This document shows positions 20,351-27,710 of a stretch of 64,000 nt of DNA, piece after piece (position 1 is the first letter of the stretch; each line of letters starts with the position of its first letter). Position numbers and translations under genes: made by a program. The DNA comes from Bradyrhizobium sp. RP6 (GTDB lineage: Bacteria; Pseudomonadota; Alphaproteobacteria; Rhizobiales; Xanthobacteraceae). The stretch lies in assembly GCF_003837805.1 (NCBI RefSeq), contig NZ_RQIT01000001.1, positions 744,001 through 808,000 of the forward strand, given 5' to 3'. Under the pieces are notes generated by a model. That model worked only from the letters and a program-made list of their open reading frames with translations, had not been told where the DNA came from and made no database searches.

Positions 20351-20479
20351 ATGACCCATCGGGAGTGTCGCAGCGAGCGCACGAGAACCGGTCCGAAGCT
20401 TGCGACGGAGGCGTCTTACCGGCAGGCGAAGACCAAGGACGATGTCGCTGCAATTTGCGGCAAGCGACCACCCGCATGA
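20351..20479 (+). CDS. Possible 42-residue peptide
   Basis: A short frame from ATG 20351 to TGA 20477-20479, rich in Arg/Lys/Thr with two Cys (MTHRECRSERTR..., ending AAICGKRPPA). A weak GGGAA precedes it. It lies behind the shared motif at 20263 and ahead of the cysteine-rich cluster. There is no homology I recognise, and it may be spurious. Confidence 0.25.
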   Translation: MTHRECRSERTRTGPKLATEASYRQAKTKDDVAAICGKRPPA

Positions 20480-20528
20480 AGTCGAGGGAAACGAACTGGC
20501 AAAGCGCGAGCAAAGGAGGAAGACGACA

Positions 20529-20738
20529 ATGTGCGTGACATCGGTGCTTCCTGAGCGTGGCCGATCCGAGTCCGAATGTTGCTCTTCAGTCAAGGGCTGT
20601 GCGGTGTGTGGCGGCAAGTTTGGCCTGATCCGCTACTACTCCTGGCGCACCGCGCTCTGCTCCAAGAAGTGTGTCGATCGCTTCCGCACGCGCCGCGAGC
20701 GCGATCACCGGTGGTTGTTCCGGGTTCAGGCCGCGTGA
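20529..20738 (+). CDS. Small cysteine-rich protein, zinc-ribbon-like
   Basis: 69 residues with an excellent Shine-Dalgarno (AGGAGG at 20514-20519, 9 bases before the ATG), which supports real translation. The core reads CAVCGG, then about 15 residues, then ALCSKKCVDRF: a C-x2-C ... C-x3-C arrangement that could hold one zinc ion, followed by a basic tail (RTRRERDHRW). The same pattern recurs in the two small genes at 21180 and 21365. Cytoplasmic; no known family recognised. It could bind nucleic acid or a protein partner; function unknown. Confidence 0.65.
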   Translation: MCVTSVLPERGRSESECCSSVKGCAVCGGKFGLIRYYSWRTALCSKKCVDRFRTRRERDHRWLFRVQAA

Positions 20739-20790
20739 GGTCGAATTAGAGAGCTGAGCATCGTCCAAGGAGCTGATCCGGGAGCGTACG

Positions 20791-21183
20791 TTGAACCGTT
20801 CATGCAAGCTGTTGTGCTCGATGGTTCTCCTCGCCTCCACTGCGACGGTCCGGGCACAGGAGACGGGACATGATGCCGTACATCGCCGGCACCCACCCCA
20901 GGACCAGGCGCTGCACGAGAAATTCTATTCGACCTGGCACATGCCGGACAATCCGAGCGTCAGCTGCTGCAACAGTGCCGACTGCTATCCGACCGATATC
21001 AAATACATCGACGACCAGATCTATGCCCGGCGCCGGGAGGACGGCAGATACATCCTGATTCCACCGCAAAAGGTGGAGCGAAACAGGGATAATCCGGACG
21101 GCCGAAACCACCTTTGCGCTCCGCCGCCCGCACTGTCACCGCTGGATAGCGTTTACTGCTTCGCTTTGGGAGGTGCCACATGA
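20791..21183 (+). CDS. Small secreted cysteine-containing protein
   Basis: 130 residues from a TTG start with GGGAG 6 bases upstream. The N-terminus (MNRSCKLLCSMVLLASTATVRA) is a Sec signal peptide cleaved before QET. The mature part contains CCNSADCYP and two later cysteines (HLCAP, VYCFAL), suggesting disulfides in the periplasm, and an IPPQKVERNRDNPDG segment. Proteins of this type are frequent hypotheticals in Bradyrhizobium, as I recall. Its stop overlaps the next start by 4 bases (ATGA). Function unknown. Confidence 0.7.
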   Translation: MNRSCKLLCSMVLLASTATVRAQETGHDAVHRRHPPQDQALHEKFYSTWHMPDNPSVSCCNSADCYPTDIKYIDDQIYARRREDGRYILIPPQKVERNRDNPDGRNHLCAPPPALSPLDSVYCFALGGAT

Positions 21184-21368
21184 GATTCGCGTTCGTGCTG
21201 GTGAACGGCCGGACCCCGTTCCGGCAGGCCTGGTGCATGCAGTGCTGCGAGCCGCTCAGCGACAGCTATCTCCGCGAGATCGCGACCCGTCTGCCTTACT
21301 GCGATCATCAGTGCTACGCGCTGTTCTGCGAGGCGCTTGCGAAAGATCGCATGAGGGCGGCTTCATGA
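21180..21368 (+). CDS. 62-residue CxxC/CxxxC mini-protein
   Basis: 62 residues beginning inside the stop of the previous gene (ATGA overlap) and ending with another ATGA overlap onto the next frame, a sign of translational coupling. The core AWCMQCCEPLSD ... YCDHQCYALF is C-x2-C(C) ... C-x3-C, matching the downstream gene (STCSTCSRS ... YCDYDCYRR) and, more loosely, the 69-residue protein at 20529. Likely a one-zinc mini-fold. No signal peptide. Function unknown. Confidence 0.65.
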   Translation: MRFAFVLVNGRTPFRQAWCMQCCEPLSDSYLREIATRLPYCDHQCYALFCEALAKDRMRAAS

Positions 21369-21728
21369 AATTCATGGTGGTCAATCACGAGCCCCCCGTT
21401 GTGCGCGTCCACGTGCAGCACCTGCTCGCGGTCGATCCGGTCCGGCTATGTCCGGCATGTGCGGACGCAGCGCCGCTACTGCGACTACGATTGCTACCGG
21501 CGCGGCGAACTCGTGACGCTGCTGACGCATTGGTCGGTGCCTGGGCACAACGGGCCGGCCTCCGGGAACGTCGAGGTCGCCGCTCGCAACGCGATCGAGA
21601 TGTTCACGGTCCTGGGCGCCGTCTTGTGCTGGAGCTGCACGATGCACGCCTTCGCCTTCGCAAGAATCTTGACCGGCGCATATTCGGACGGTCGCGATCC
21701 GACCACGATGGAAGGAGGTGACACCTAG
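21365..21728 (+). pseudogene. CxxC/CxxxC mini-protein gene interrupted by a frameshift in a C6 run
   Basis: The ATG at 21365 overlaps the previous stop (ATGA). It reads MKFMVVNHEPP and then loses the expected pattern, while the +1-related frame starting just after the C6 tract (21392-21397) reads CASTCSTCSRSIRSGYV...YCDYDCYRRGEL and continues to a stop at 21728. Deleting one C from the run fuses them into about a 120-residue paralogue of the upstream gene, with a C-terminal hydrophobic segment (FTVLGAVLCWSCTMHAFAF) that could be a membrane helix. It may be a pseudogene, a phase-variable or programmed shift, or a sequencing error. Confidence 0.6.
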
Positions 21729-21803
21729 CTACGCGACGGCGCTCGCGTGGAAGCCGCAGCGACGCAACCTGGCAGGCGCCGTGTCCAGCCCCGTCGACGT
21801 CGC

Positions 21804-23993
21804 CTAGGGAGCGGGCGCTGCGGCCGCCACGGGTGCCGTTGCGCCGGCCTCCTGCTTGACGATGCGCCGATCGCTCTTGCCGGCGATCGTGCCGCCGTCC
21901 TCGAACCTCGTGCGGTAGACCAGCACGTTCTCCATCACGCGCTGGACGTAGTTGCGGGTCTCCGACAGCGGGATGCGCTCGACCCAGTCAACCGGATCGA
22001 CATTGGGGTCCCTTGGATCGCCGCGCGTCTGCACCCATTCGCGCACCCGGCCGCGCCCGGCATTGTAGCCGGCGAAGGTCATGATCTGGTTGCCGCGATA
22101 TTCCGAAAAGAGCGCACTGAGCTCGGCCGCGCCCATCTGCGTGTTGTAGACGGGATCGGAAACCATCTTGCCCCAGTCATAGGTCAGGCCGAACCGCTTG
22201 GCGGTATCGCGCCCCGCTTCCGGCGTCACCTGCATCAGCCCGACCGCATTGGCATGGGACTTGTCGCGCTGGTCGAACGAGCTTTCGGTGCGCGCCACCG
22301 AATAGATCACGCTGGTCTCGATCGCGGGCGCGACCTGCTTGTGCTCGGGGATGCCGATGGTGGGGAAGGCGTAATGGTCAAGCGCGAGCCCGCGCGCCAG
22401 CGCCGTCTTGCCGACCTCCAGCATCACGCGCGCATCGTTGCGCCGGCGGGCAAGCTCGCCGAGGGCTTCGAGTGCTGCGACGTCGCTGCTCTCCTTGGCG
22501 AAATCCTCGGCGTAATAGAACACCATATCGCGCTCGCCGATCCCGTAGAGCATATCGGCGGCGCGCACGCGCTCGTCCACGGGGGGCGTGTCGGCCGAGG
22601 CCAGCACAGGCGAGGGCGGACGCAGCTCGATCTGGTCAAGACCGAGCTTTGCGCGGGCGAGCTGGCCGTAATAGGCGGTTTGATAGCGTGCCGCCGCCCG
22701 ATAGCTCATGCGCGCATCGGCCGTGGCGCCCATGGCTTCGGCGGCGCGGCCGCGCCAGTAATGGGCGCGCGACAGCGCGATCGGATTGGACGAGCCCGCG
22801 TCGATGGCGGCAAAGTGCGTCATCGCCGTCGTGGGATCGTCGAGAAAGCGCAGCGCGATCCAGCCGCACATGAAGTGATAGTCGACGCGGTATACTTCCT
22901 TTTCCGGTATGGCCGCCGTGCGCACCACATCGTAGGCGGTCCTGGACTTGCCCTGATCGAGCAGCTTGCGTGCGAGCATGCGGCGCTCGCGCCACCAGGC
23001 ATCGGTGTCCTGGGCGGACATCATGTCGGGTGCAGCGGCCAGGATCACCTCGGCCGCGTCGTCGATGCGGTCGTTCTGAAGATGCCACTGGGCGCGGCAC
23101 AGCACATAGCCGAGATCGCGGCGCGCGCCGGCCGGCACGTCCTCGAGATAGTCCTTGGCCTTGCTCTCCTTGCCGGTGACCGCGGCACAGGCCTTGACGA
23201 TCGCGAGATCATCCTCGCCGAGCCGTTTGGCGGCGCGCCTCGCGCTTGCGTAATCCTTGGCGCCGAGCCGCTTGTCCATGCGCGCGCGGTGGTCGTCAGC
23301 GGACAGAAGATCGCGAAACGCTTCGTAGGAATCCTCCTCGCTGCGCTCGGACAATTCGTCGACTCGCCAGGCTTCGCGTACGAACCGGGCCGCCCTGTCG
23401 GTATCGCCTTCGGCGCGCAATACGCGGGCGAGCGCAAACTTGCCCTTGGCGCTGGTCGGCCGGTCCATCGTGAACTTGTGCACGGTGGCGGCGTCGGCCT
23501 TCTCCTGCCACAACCGCGCCTCGGCACGGCGGCGGAGCAGGGCGCTGCTCGGCCACTCCGGATTGGCGGCGAGGAAGGCGGCATAGCGCTTGAAATTGGC
23601 CGTGCTCTCGGAATGGCGCAGCATGAACCAGTCGGCGAGTTTCTGTCCGGCGGGATCGGCGATGCGGTCGCGCGCCGCGCTCGCGTCATCCGTCTTGCCC
23701 TTGCGCGCGAGATCGATGGCGTCCTTCAGCGCGGCGAGGTCGCCGGTCAGCGGCGGCGCGGCCGGCTTGGCCGCGGGCTCGTCGACCGTCTTCTTCGACT
23801 TGCGCTTGGCCTCGGCGTGCTTGCCATGTCGCGCTTTGCCGGCGGAGGCGTGGCGGTGCTTGCCGGCTTTCGCCTCATGGGTCTTCTTCGGCGCGGCCGA
23901 TTTCTGGCTGCTTTTCGCGGCCAGTTCCGTGGGAAGGAGGGCGATTGCGGCCACGGCAACGAAACACGCGAGCGAGCGTAGGCACTGGTTCAT
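21804..23993 (-). CDS. slt: Soluble lytic murein transglycosylase (Slt70-like)
   Basis: 729 residues: signal peptide MNQCLRSLACFVAVAAIALLPTELAA, a Lys/His/Ala-rich linker, a long alpha-helical superhelical U-domain and a C-terminal SLT lysozyme-like domain. Catalytic Glu570 lies in RTESSFDQ, followed by GLMQVTPEAG and AGYNAG. It cleaves the MurNAc-GlcNAc bond of peptidoglycan to release 1,6-anhydro products, which NagZ (42429) helps recycle. The start at 23993 gives a proper signal peptide; the frame upstream is unconserved. It is divergent from the cyclase gene, with a CtrA-type box in between. Confidence 0.93.
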   Translation of the reverse strand: MNQCLRSLACFVAVAAIALLPTELAAKSSQKSAAPKKTHEAKAGKHRHASAGKARHGKHAEAKRKSKKTVDEPAAKPAAPPLTGDLAALKDAIDLARKGKTDDASAARDRIADPAGQKLADWFMLRHSESTANFKRYAAFLAANPEWPSSALLRRRAEARLWQEKADAATVHKFTMDRPTSAKGKFALARVLRAEGDTDRAARFVREAWRVDELSERSEEDSYEAFRDLLSADDHRARMDKRLGAKDYASARRAAKRLGEDDLAIVKACAAVTGKESKAKDYLEDVPAGARRDLGYVLCRAQWHLQNDRIDDAAEVILAAAPDMMSAQDTDAWWRERRMLARKLLDQGKSRTAYDVVRTAAIPEKEVYRVDYHFMCGWIALRFLDDPTTAMTHFAAIDAGSSNPIALSRAHYWRGRAAEAMGATADARMSYRAAARYQTAYYGQLARAKLGLDQIELRPPSPVLASADTPPVDERVRAADMLYGIGERDMVFYYAEDFAKESSDVAALEALGELARRRNDARVMLEVGKTALARGLALDHYAFPTIGIPEHKQVAPAIETSVIYSVARTESSFDQRDKSHANAVGLMQVTPEAGRDTAKRFGLTYDWGKMVSDPVYNTQMGAAELSALFSEYRGNQIMTFAGYNAGRGRVREWVQTRGDPRDPNVDPVDWVERIPLSETRNYVQRVMENVLVYRTRFEDGGTIAGKSDRRIVKQEAGATAPVAAAAPAP

Positions 23994-24311
23994 TCGATGG
24001 TCCCCCTGCGAAACCACTACAAACCAAGGTCCGCGACGACATGCGGCTTGAGAATCGAAATATCGAACGATGTCGGGGCATCGTTCCGCATTTCTGACGC
24101 TGTCGCAACAATGCGGCAAAAAACGGATGCGTTGCGGGAACTTCCGCAAAGGAGAAAAGGGCATGGCCTGTTAACCCGTCGTTAAGGTCGGGCTCGCCCG
24201 GCGGTTGCATGGTACGGACGCCAGGAGGACCAAGATTGCGCGTGTTCCCGCAGCCAGTCCGGTGTATGGAGTTCCCTCGTTCCGTTCTTTTGGCCTTTGC
24301 CTTCCGCACCC
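23994..24311. other. Divergent promoter region of slt and the cyclase gene
   Basis: 318 bases without a gene. It contains an exact CtrA-type box at 24171-24186 and an A-rich tract near 24115. Short frames here (for example the extension of slt upstream of 23993) lack any recognisable domain. Confidence 0.6.
24171..24186. promoter_or_regulatory. CtrA-type binding site
   Basis: GTTAA-CCCGTCG-TTAA matches the reverse-complement form of the CtrA consensus TTAA-N7-TTAAC exactly. It is 178 bases upstream of slt and 126 bases upstream of the cyclase start. Confidence 0.5.
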
Positions 24312-26048
24312 ATGCCGATTTTCAACCAGTCGATCCGGCGCAAGATCGTCGGCATCGCCCTCGGACTGATCGTCCTGATGCTGGTCACCTCGATCCTGTC
24401 GATGGTGATGTCCAGCCAGGTCGGCGTCCTGCTCGATGAACTGACCAACCGTTACATCCCGGCCTATAGCCATCTGGCGCGCGCCAGCAGTCGCTCGCTG
24501 GAGCGGGGGCTGGCGCTGCGGCGGATGGTCATGACCCGGATGGAGGCGCCGTCGGATGAGGAGGCCTATACGGCGCGCCTTCGCGACTTCGAGCAATCGG
24601 ACCGCAAGATCGAGGAGGAGGCTGAGGCTGCGCGTAAGCTGATCAACGCGATCATCGAGGACCCCAGAACGTTTTCCGACAATGCCGCGCTGGCGCGAAT
24701 CGATCTCCGCATCGACACCGCCGTTACCGAACTGCGGCGCGACCTGAGCGAGGACCATGCGAAGCTCCTCAAGCAGGTCGACGGCAAGCAGACGGCCGAG
24801 GTGCGCGGCACGCTGGAACACATCGACGTGGCGCGCGAACAGTTCAACCGGAAGATCGATACGATCTGCGGCGATATGCTGGCGCAGGTCTACTTCTCGA
24901 CGTCGCAGGTGATCAGCCGCCAGCATCAGACGATCATCGTTTCGGGACTGGTGACATTGCTCGCGGCGATCGTCGGATTTGCCTTCGCGCTGCTGGTGTC
25001 AGGCGGCATCACGCGTCCGGTGCGGCTGCTGCTGGCCGGCACGCGCGAGGTCGAGGCGGGCCGGTTCGACAAGCCCATCGCAGTCTCGACGCAGGACGAG
25101 ATCGGCGAGCTCGCCGCGGCCTTCAACCGCATGATCGAGCAGTTGCGGCAGAACGAGCGCATCCGGGAGACCTTTGGCCGCTACATCGACCCCAAGGTGG
25201 TGCAGGGACTGATCGAGCGGCCGGAGGTCGGAATCGACGGCGAGCGCCGGGTCATGACCATCATGTTCTGCGACATGAGCGGCTTCACCTCGATGAGCGA
25301 GGGCATGACCCCGCGCGGCCTCGTCAAGGTGATGAATCACTATTTCACCATGATGTCCGGCCCCATCAGGAGCAATCGCGGCGTCATCGACAAGTATATC
25401 GGTGACGCCATCATGTCCTATTGGGGACCGCCTTTCGTCGAAGAGGACGAGCAGGCCCTGCTCGCCGGGCTTGCCGCCGTCGAAATGGCCGACCACGTGC
25501 CCGCACTGCAGAAGCAACTGCCCGATCTGCTCGGTATCCGCGCCATGCCCGCGCCGTGCGATCTGCGGATCGGCATCGCCACCGGCGAGGTCCTGACCGG
25601 CAGCATCGGCTCCGAGCTGATGATGAGCTTTACCGTGATGGGCGACGCCGTGAACCTCGCCTCGCGGCTGGAGGCCGTCAACAAGGTCTACGGCACCCGC
25701 ATCCTGGTCTCGCAGACGACTGCGGACGCGATTGGATCTCGCCTCGAATTGCGCGAGATCGACCGGCTTGCGGTCGCGGGCCAAAGCGCGCCGCAGACGA
25801 TCTTCGAAGTGATGGCGAGACCGGGCGCACTCACCGATGCGCAAGTCAGTTTGCGCACGCACTATGTCGAAGGTCTCGCCGCCTATCGCGCCCGGCGTTT
25901 CGACGACGCCCATGCCGCCTTCAACGCGGCGCTCGAGGCGGTCCCCGGCGACGGTCCCTCGCGCGCGATGCTCGGCCGCATCGCGCAGTTCGCGGCCAAT
26001 CCGCCGGATGCCAATTGGGATGGTGCCTGGCGGCTCGAGCAGAAATAG
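24312..26048 (+). CDS. Membrane adenylate/guanylate cyclase with HAMP domain (class III)
   Basis: 578 residues. Two membrane helices (about 10-32 and 205-230) flank an extracytoplasmic helical sensor region; a HAMP linker (ITRPVRLLLAGTREVEAGRFD) leads to a class III catalytic domain. Metal-binding Asp is in MFCDMSGFT, the second Asp and substrate Lys in VIDKYIGDAIMSYWG, and the transition-state Asn/Arg in AVNLASRLE. The site is complete, so the protein should make cAMP or cGMP. ATG 24312 avoids an extra five residues from a TTG at 24297. The C-terminal 90 residues carry one TPR-like segment (VEGLAAYRARRFDDAHAAFNAAL). Part of the divergent slt/cyclase pair. Confidence 0.92.
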   Translation: MPIFNQSIRRKIVGIALGLIVLMLVTSILSMVMSSQVGVLLDELTNRYIPAYSHLARASSRSLERGLALRRMVMTRMEAPSDEEAYTARLRDFEQSDRKIEEEAEAARKLINAIIEDPRTFSDNAALARIDLRIDTAVTELRRDLSEDHAKLLKQVDGKQTAEVRGTLEHIDVAREQFNRKIDTICGDMLAQVYFSTSQVISRQHQTIIVSGLVTLLAAIVGFAFALLVSGGITRPVRLLLAGTREVEAGRFDKPIAVSTQDEIGELAAAFNRMIEQLRQNERIRETFGRYIDPKVVQGLIERPEVGIDGERRVMTIMFCDMSGFTSMSEGMTPRGLVKVMNHYFTMMSGPIRSNRGVIDKYIGDAIMSYWGPPFVEEDEQALLAGLAAVEMADHVPALQKQLPDLLGIRAMPAPCDLRIGIATGEVLTGSIGSELMMSFTVMGDAVNLASRLEAVNKVYGTRILVSQTTADAIGSRLELREIDRLAVAGQSAPQTIFEVMARPGALTDAQVSLRTHYVEGLAAYRARRFDDAHAAFNAALEAVPGDGPSRAMLGRIAQFAANPPDANWDGAWRLEQK

Positions 26049-26150
26049 GCTGCCGCGGAATAATTGATGCTACCCCATAACGATGTTCGCCGTGACGTAT
26101 TTCCCGGATTTAGGTTAGCTGTCCTTGTGGCGTTTGACGGGGACACGCCG

Positions 26151-26327
26151 ATGACAGAACTTCAGGACAGGTTGGAACGGTTCGAGACGCTCAGCGCCGA
26201 ATGCGAGCTGATCGCCAAGCTCGCCACCGACGGCACCAAGCGCGAGTTCTATCTGAGGCTCGGGGAACAGTATCGCCAGCTGGCGGTGGATATTCGGCAG
26301 GCGATCGCGACCACGGCTGCGGCCTGA
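26151..26327 (+). CDS. Small hypothetical protein, 58 residues
   Basis: 58 residues from ATG 26151 (MTELQDRLERFETLSAECE...), with GGGGA 9 bases upstream. Amphipathic helical composition (LIAKLATDGTKREFYLRLGEQYRQLAVDIRQAI), no signal peptide or membrane segment. I recall similar short proteins in many Bradyrhizobium genomes; function unknown. It follows the cyclase by about 100 bases on the same strand. Confidence 0.6.
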   Translation: MTELQDRLERFETLSAECELIAKLATDGTKREFYLRLGEQYRQLAVDIRQAIATTAAA

Positions 26328-26479
26328 GGCCGGCTGAAATCCGTTCTTAACATTTAGCGCGCATTCTCGCAGCACGCGCATCGCTGATCGGCGGTGGCTC
26401 GTGGTGGGAAGATCGGGGTTCGTTGCAATGCAGCGCACCTCGCGAGTGTCGTCGTGCTGTGCCTGACAGGGCAAGTCCC

Positions 26480-26692
26480 ATGCGCCTCGTTGCGGTGATC
26501 ATATTCGCGCTCATGACGGCGGCCTGCGACCAGGAGCGGGATATCACCGGCTCGACGACGTCGAGCTGTCCGATACGAAACTACAGCTACAATCCACGCG
26601 ACATGAACCAGTGCGTCAACGCCTGCAGATCGTGCGATCGCGGCACCACGGTCACCTGCACGACCTCCTGCACCCTCAAGGGGGCTCGCTGA
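26480..26692 (+). CDS. Small cysteine-rich lipoprotein
   Basis: 70 residues. MRLVAVIIFALMTAACDQ is a lipoprotein signal with Cys16 as the lipidation site. The mature 55 residues contain seven further cysteines (SSCPIR, QCVNACRSCDRG, TCTTSCTL), enough for three disulfides in the periplasm. No upstream Shine-Dalgarno is strong. A tight disulfide-linked fold attached to the outer or inner membrane is the best guess; function unknown. Confidence 0.6.
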   Translation: MRLVAVIIFALMTAACDQERDITGSTTSSCPIRNYSYNPRDMNQCVNACRSCDRGTTVTCTTSCTLKGAR

Positions 26693-27039
26693 GCGGATTG
26701 CCCTCTGCGTCGCAGGGATCGTAACCGCGCCATCCCAAGCCTCCATCGTTCCCGCCTCGACTTGAGCTCGAGGGCGACACCGTCGCCGATGTCGGCGGCC
26801 TTGCCAAGGTATCGCTATGCCGATCTCAATTGGATGAAGGCCGGCGTCGTCGTCGAGGTCGAGATCGACAAGGTCGGCTGCTTGCGCAATGCCATTGCCG
26901 ACGAAACCCCCGAGGTCTTGTAGGAACATGAGCAGCTCGCAGGCTTTCAGCGGAGTTTGCGCTGACGGTGCCGAGGCACCGGAACGATTCACATAGGATA
27001 GTCATTGGAAGCAGTGGGAAGGACGCGGAGTCCGATGGA
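26693..27039. other. Intergenic stretch with a possible coding remnant
   Basis: 347 bases. One plus-strand frame, ATG 26789 to TAG 26921-26923, reads MSAALPRYRYADLNWMKAG, then GVVVEVEIDKVG, and has the composition of a real protein end, but lacks a good ribosome-binding site and any complete domain. Otherwise nothing is seen. Confidence 0.35.
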
Positions 27040-27297
27040 ATGGGTATGCTCGATCCCGGCCGGTTCCTGGTGTCGTGCTCGCATTGCGATGCCTGGCCGA
27101 TGGCCGCCAACGTGAAACGTTCAAACTGGTCGGCATCCCCGCATGAGGTCCGTTTCGTCTGCACGCGCTGCCGGCGCGAAGAGACCGCGATCGTCTCGGC
27201 CTCCGGCGAGCTGACCACGATCAAGCGCCTCGACGTTCCGCCGCGCGATGTCGCTGTCGCCTGGGCTCAGGCCCAGCGCCCGCGGGGACGAACATAG
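27040..27297 (+). CDS. Small four-cysteine zinc-ribbon protein
   Basis: 85 residues from ATG 27040 with GGAG 9 bases upstream (an ATG two codons later is also possible). Cys13/Cys16 (CSHC) and Cys41/Cys44 (CTRC) form a C-x2-C-x24-C-x2-C zinc-ribbon pattern; the interior (RSNWSASPHEVRFVCTRCRREE) suggests beta strands. The tail is basic (QAQRPRGRT). It may bind nucleic acid or a metal; unknown. It ends about 100 bases before the cobalamin riboswitch and is not obviously part of that unit. Confidence 0.6.
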   Translation: MGMLDPGRFLVSCSHCDAWPMAANVKRSNWSASPHEVRFVCTRCRREETAIVSASGELTTIKRLDVPPRDVAVAWAQAQRPRGRT

Positions 27298-27400
27298 GCG
27301 CGGGGCATTGCCCGATCCGTCTGGGAGCCGGCCGATCGCGCTTGCGGCCGAGATGCCAGCAGTCGATTGACTCCCGGCCTGGGCGCCCCCTAGATTGGCC

Positions 27401-27600
27401 GGTGACGGTTCTCCTTACGGAGATCAAAAGGGAACGTGGTGCGAGATGCCCCGGCGCGGGGATCTTCTCAATGCCATGGCTGCCCCCGCAACTGTAAGCG
27501 GTGAATCTCTCGTCCTGTGCCACTGGGAATCTCGGTCCTGGGAAGGCGACGTAGAGGTAACGACCCGCGAGCCAGGAGACCTGCCGTCAGCCGTGGTCAC
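27401..27600 (+). promoter_or_regulatory. Cobalamin riboswitch
   Basis: Conserved pieces occur in order: GGTGACGGTT near 27401, the AAAGGGAACGTGGTG segment, GCCCCCGCAACTGTAAGCGG, GCCACTGGGAA, GGGAAGGCG, and the B12 box GCCAGGAGACCTGCC at 27571-27585. Together these define an adenosylcobalamin-type aptamer. The start codon of the TonB-dependent receptor lies about 110 bases downstream, leaving room for the expression platform. High cobalamin should lower expression of the receptor and the membrane protein behind it. Confidence 0.93.
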
Positions 27601-27710
27601 ACGCGAAGATGTCGGTCGGGGAGTACAGACATCAGCTTCACCGGAGCAATCGATCGCTCCGCCGTAAAGCCTCGTTCGCTGTGACGTGCCACTGACGTCA
27701 TGCCGAGGTT

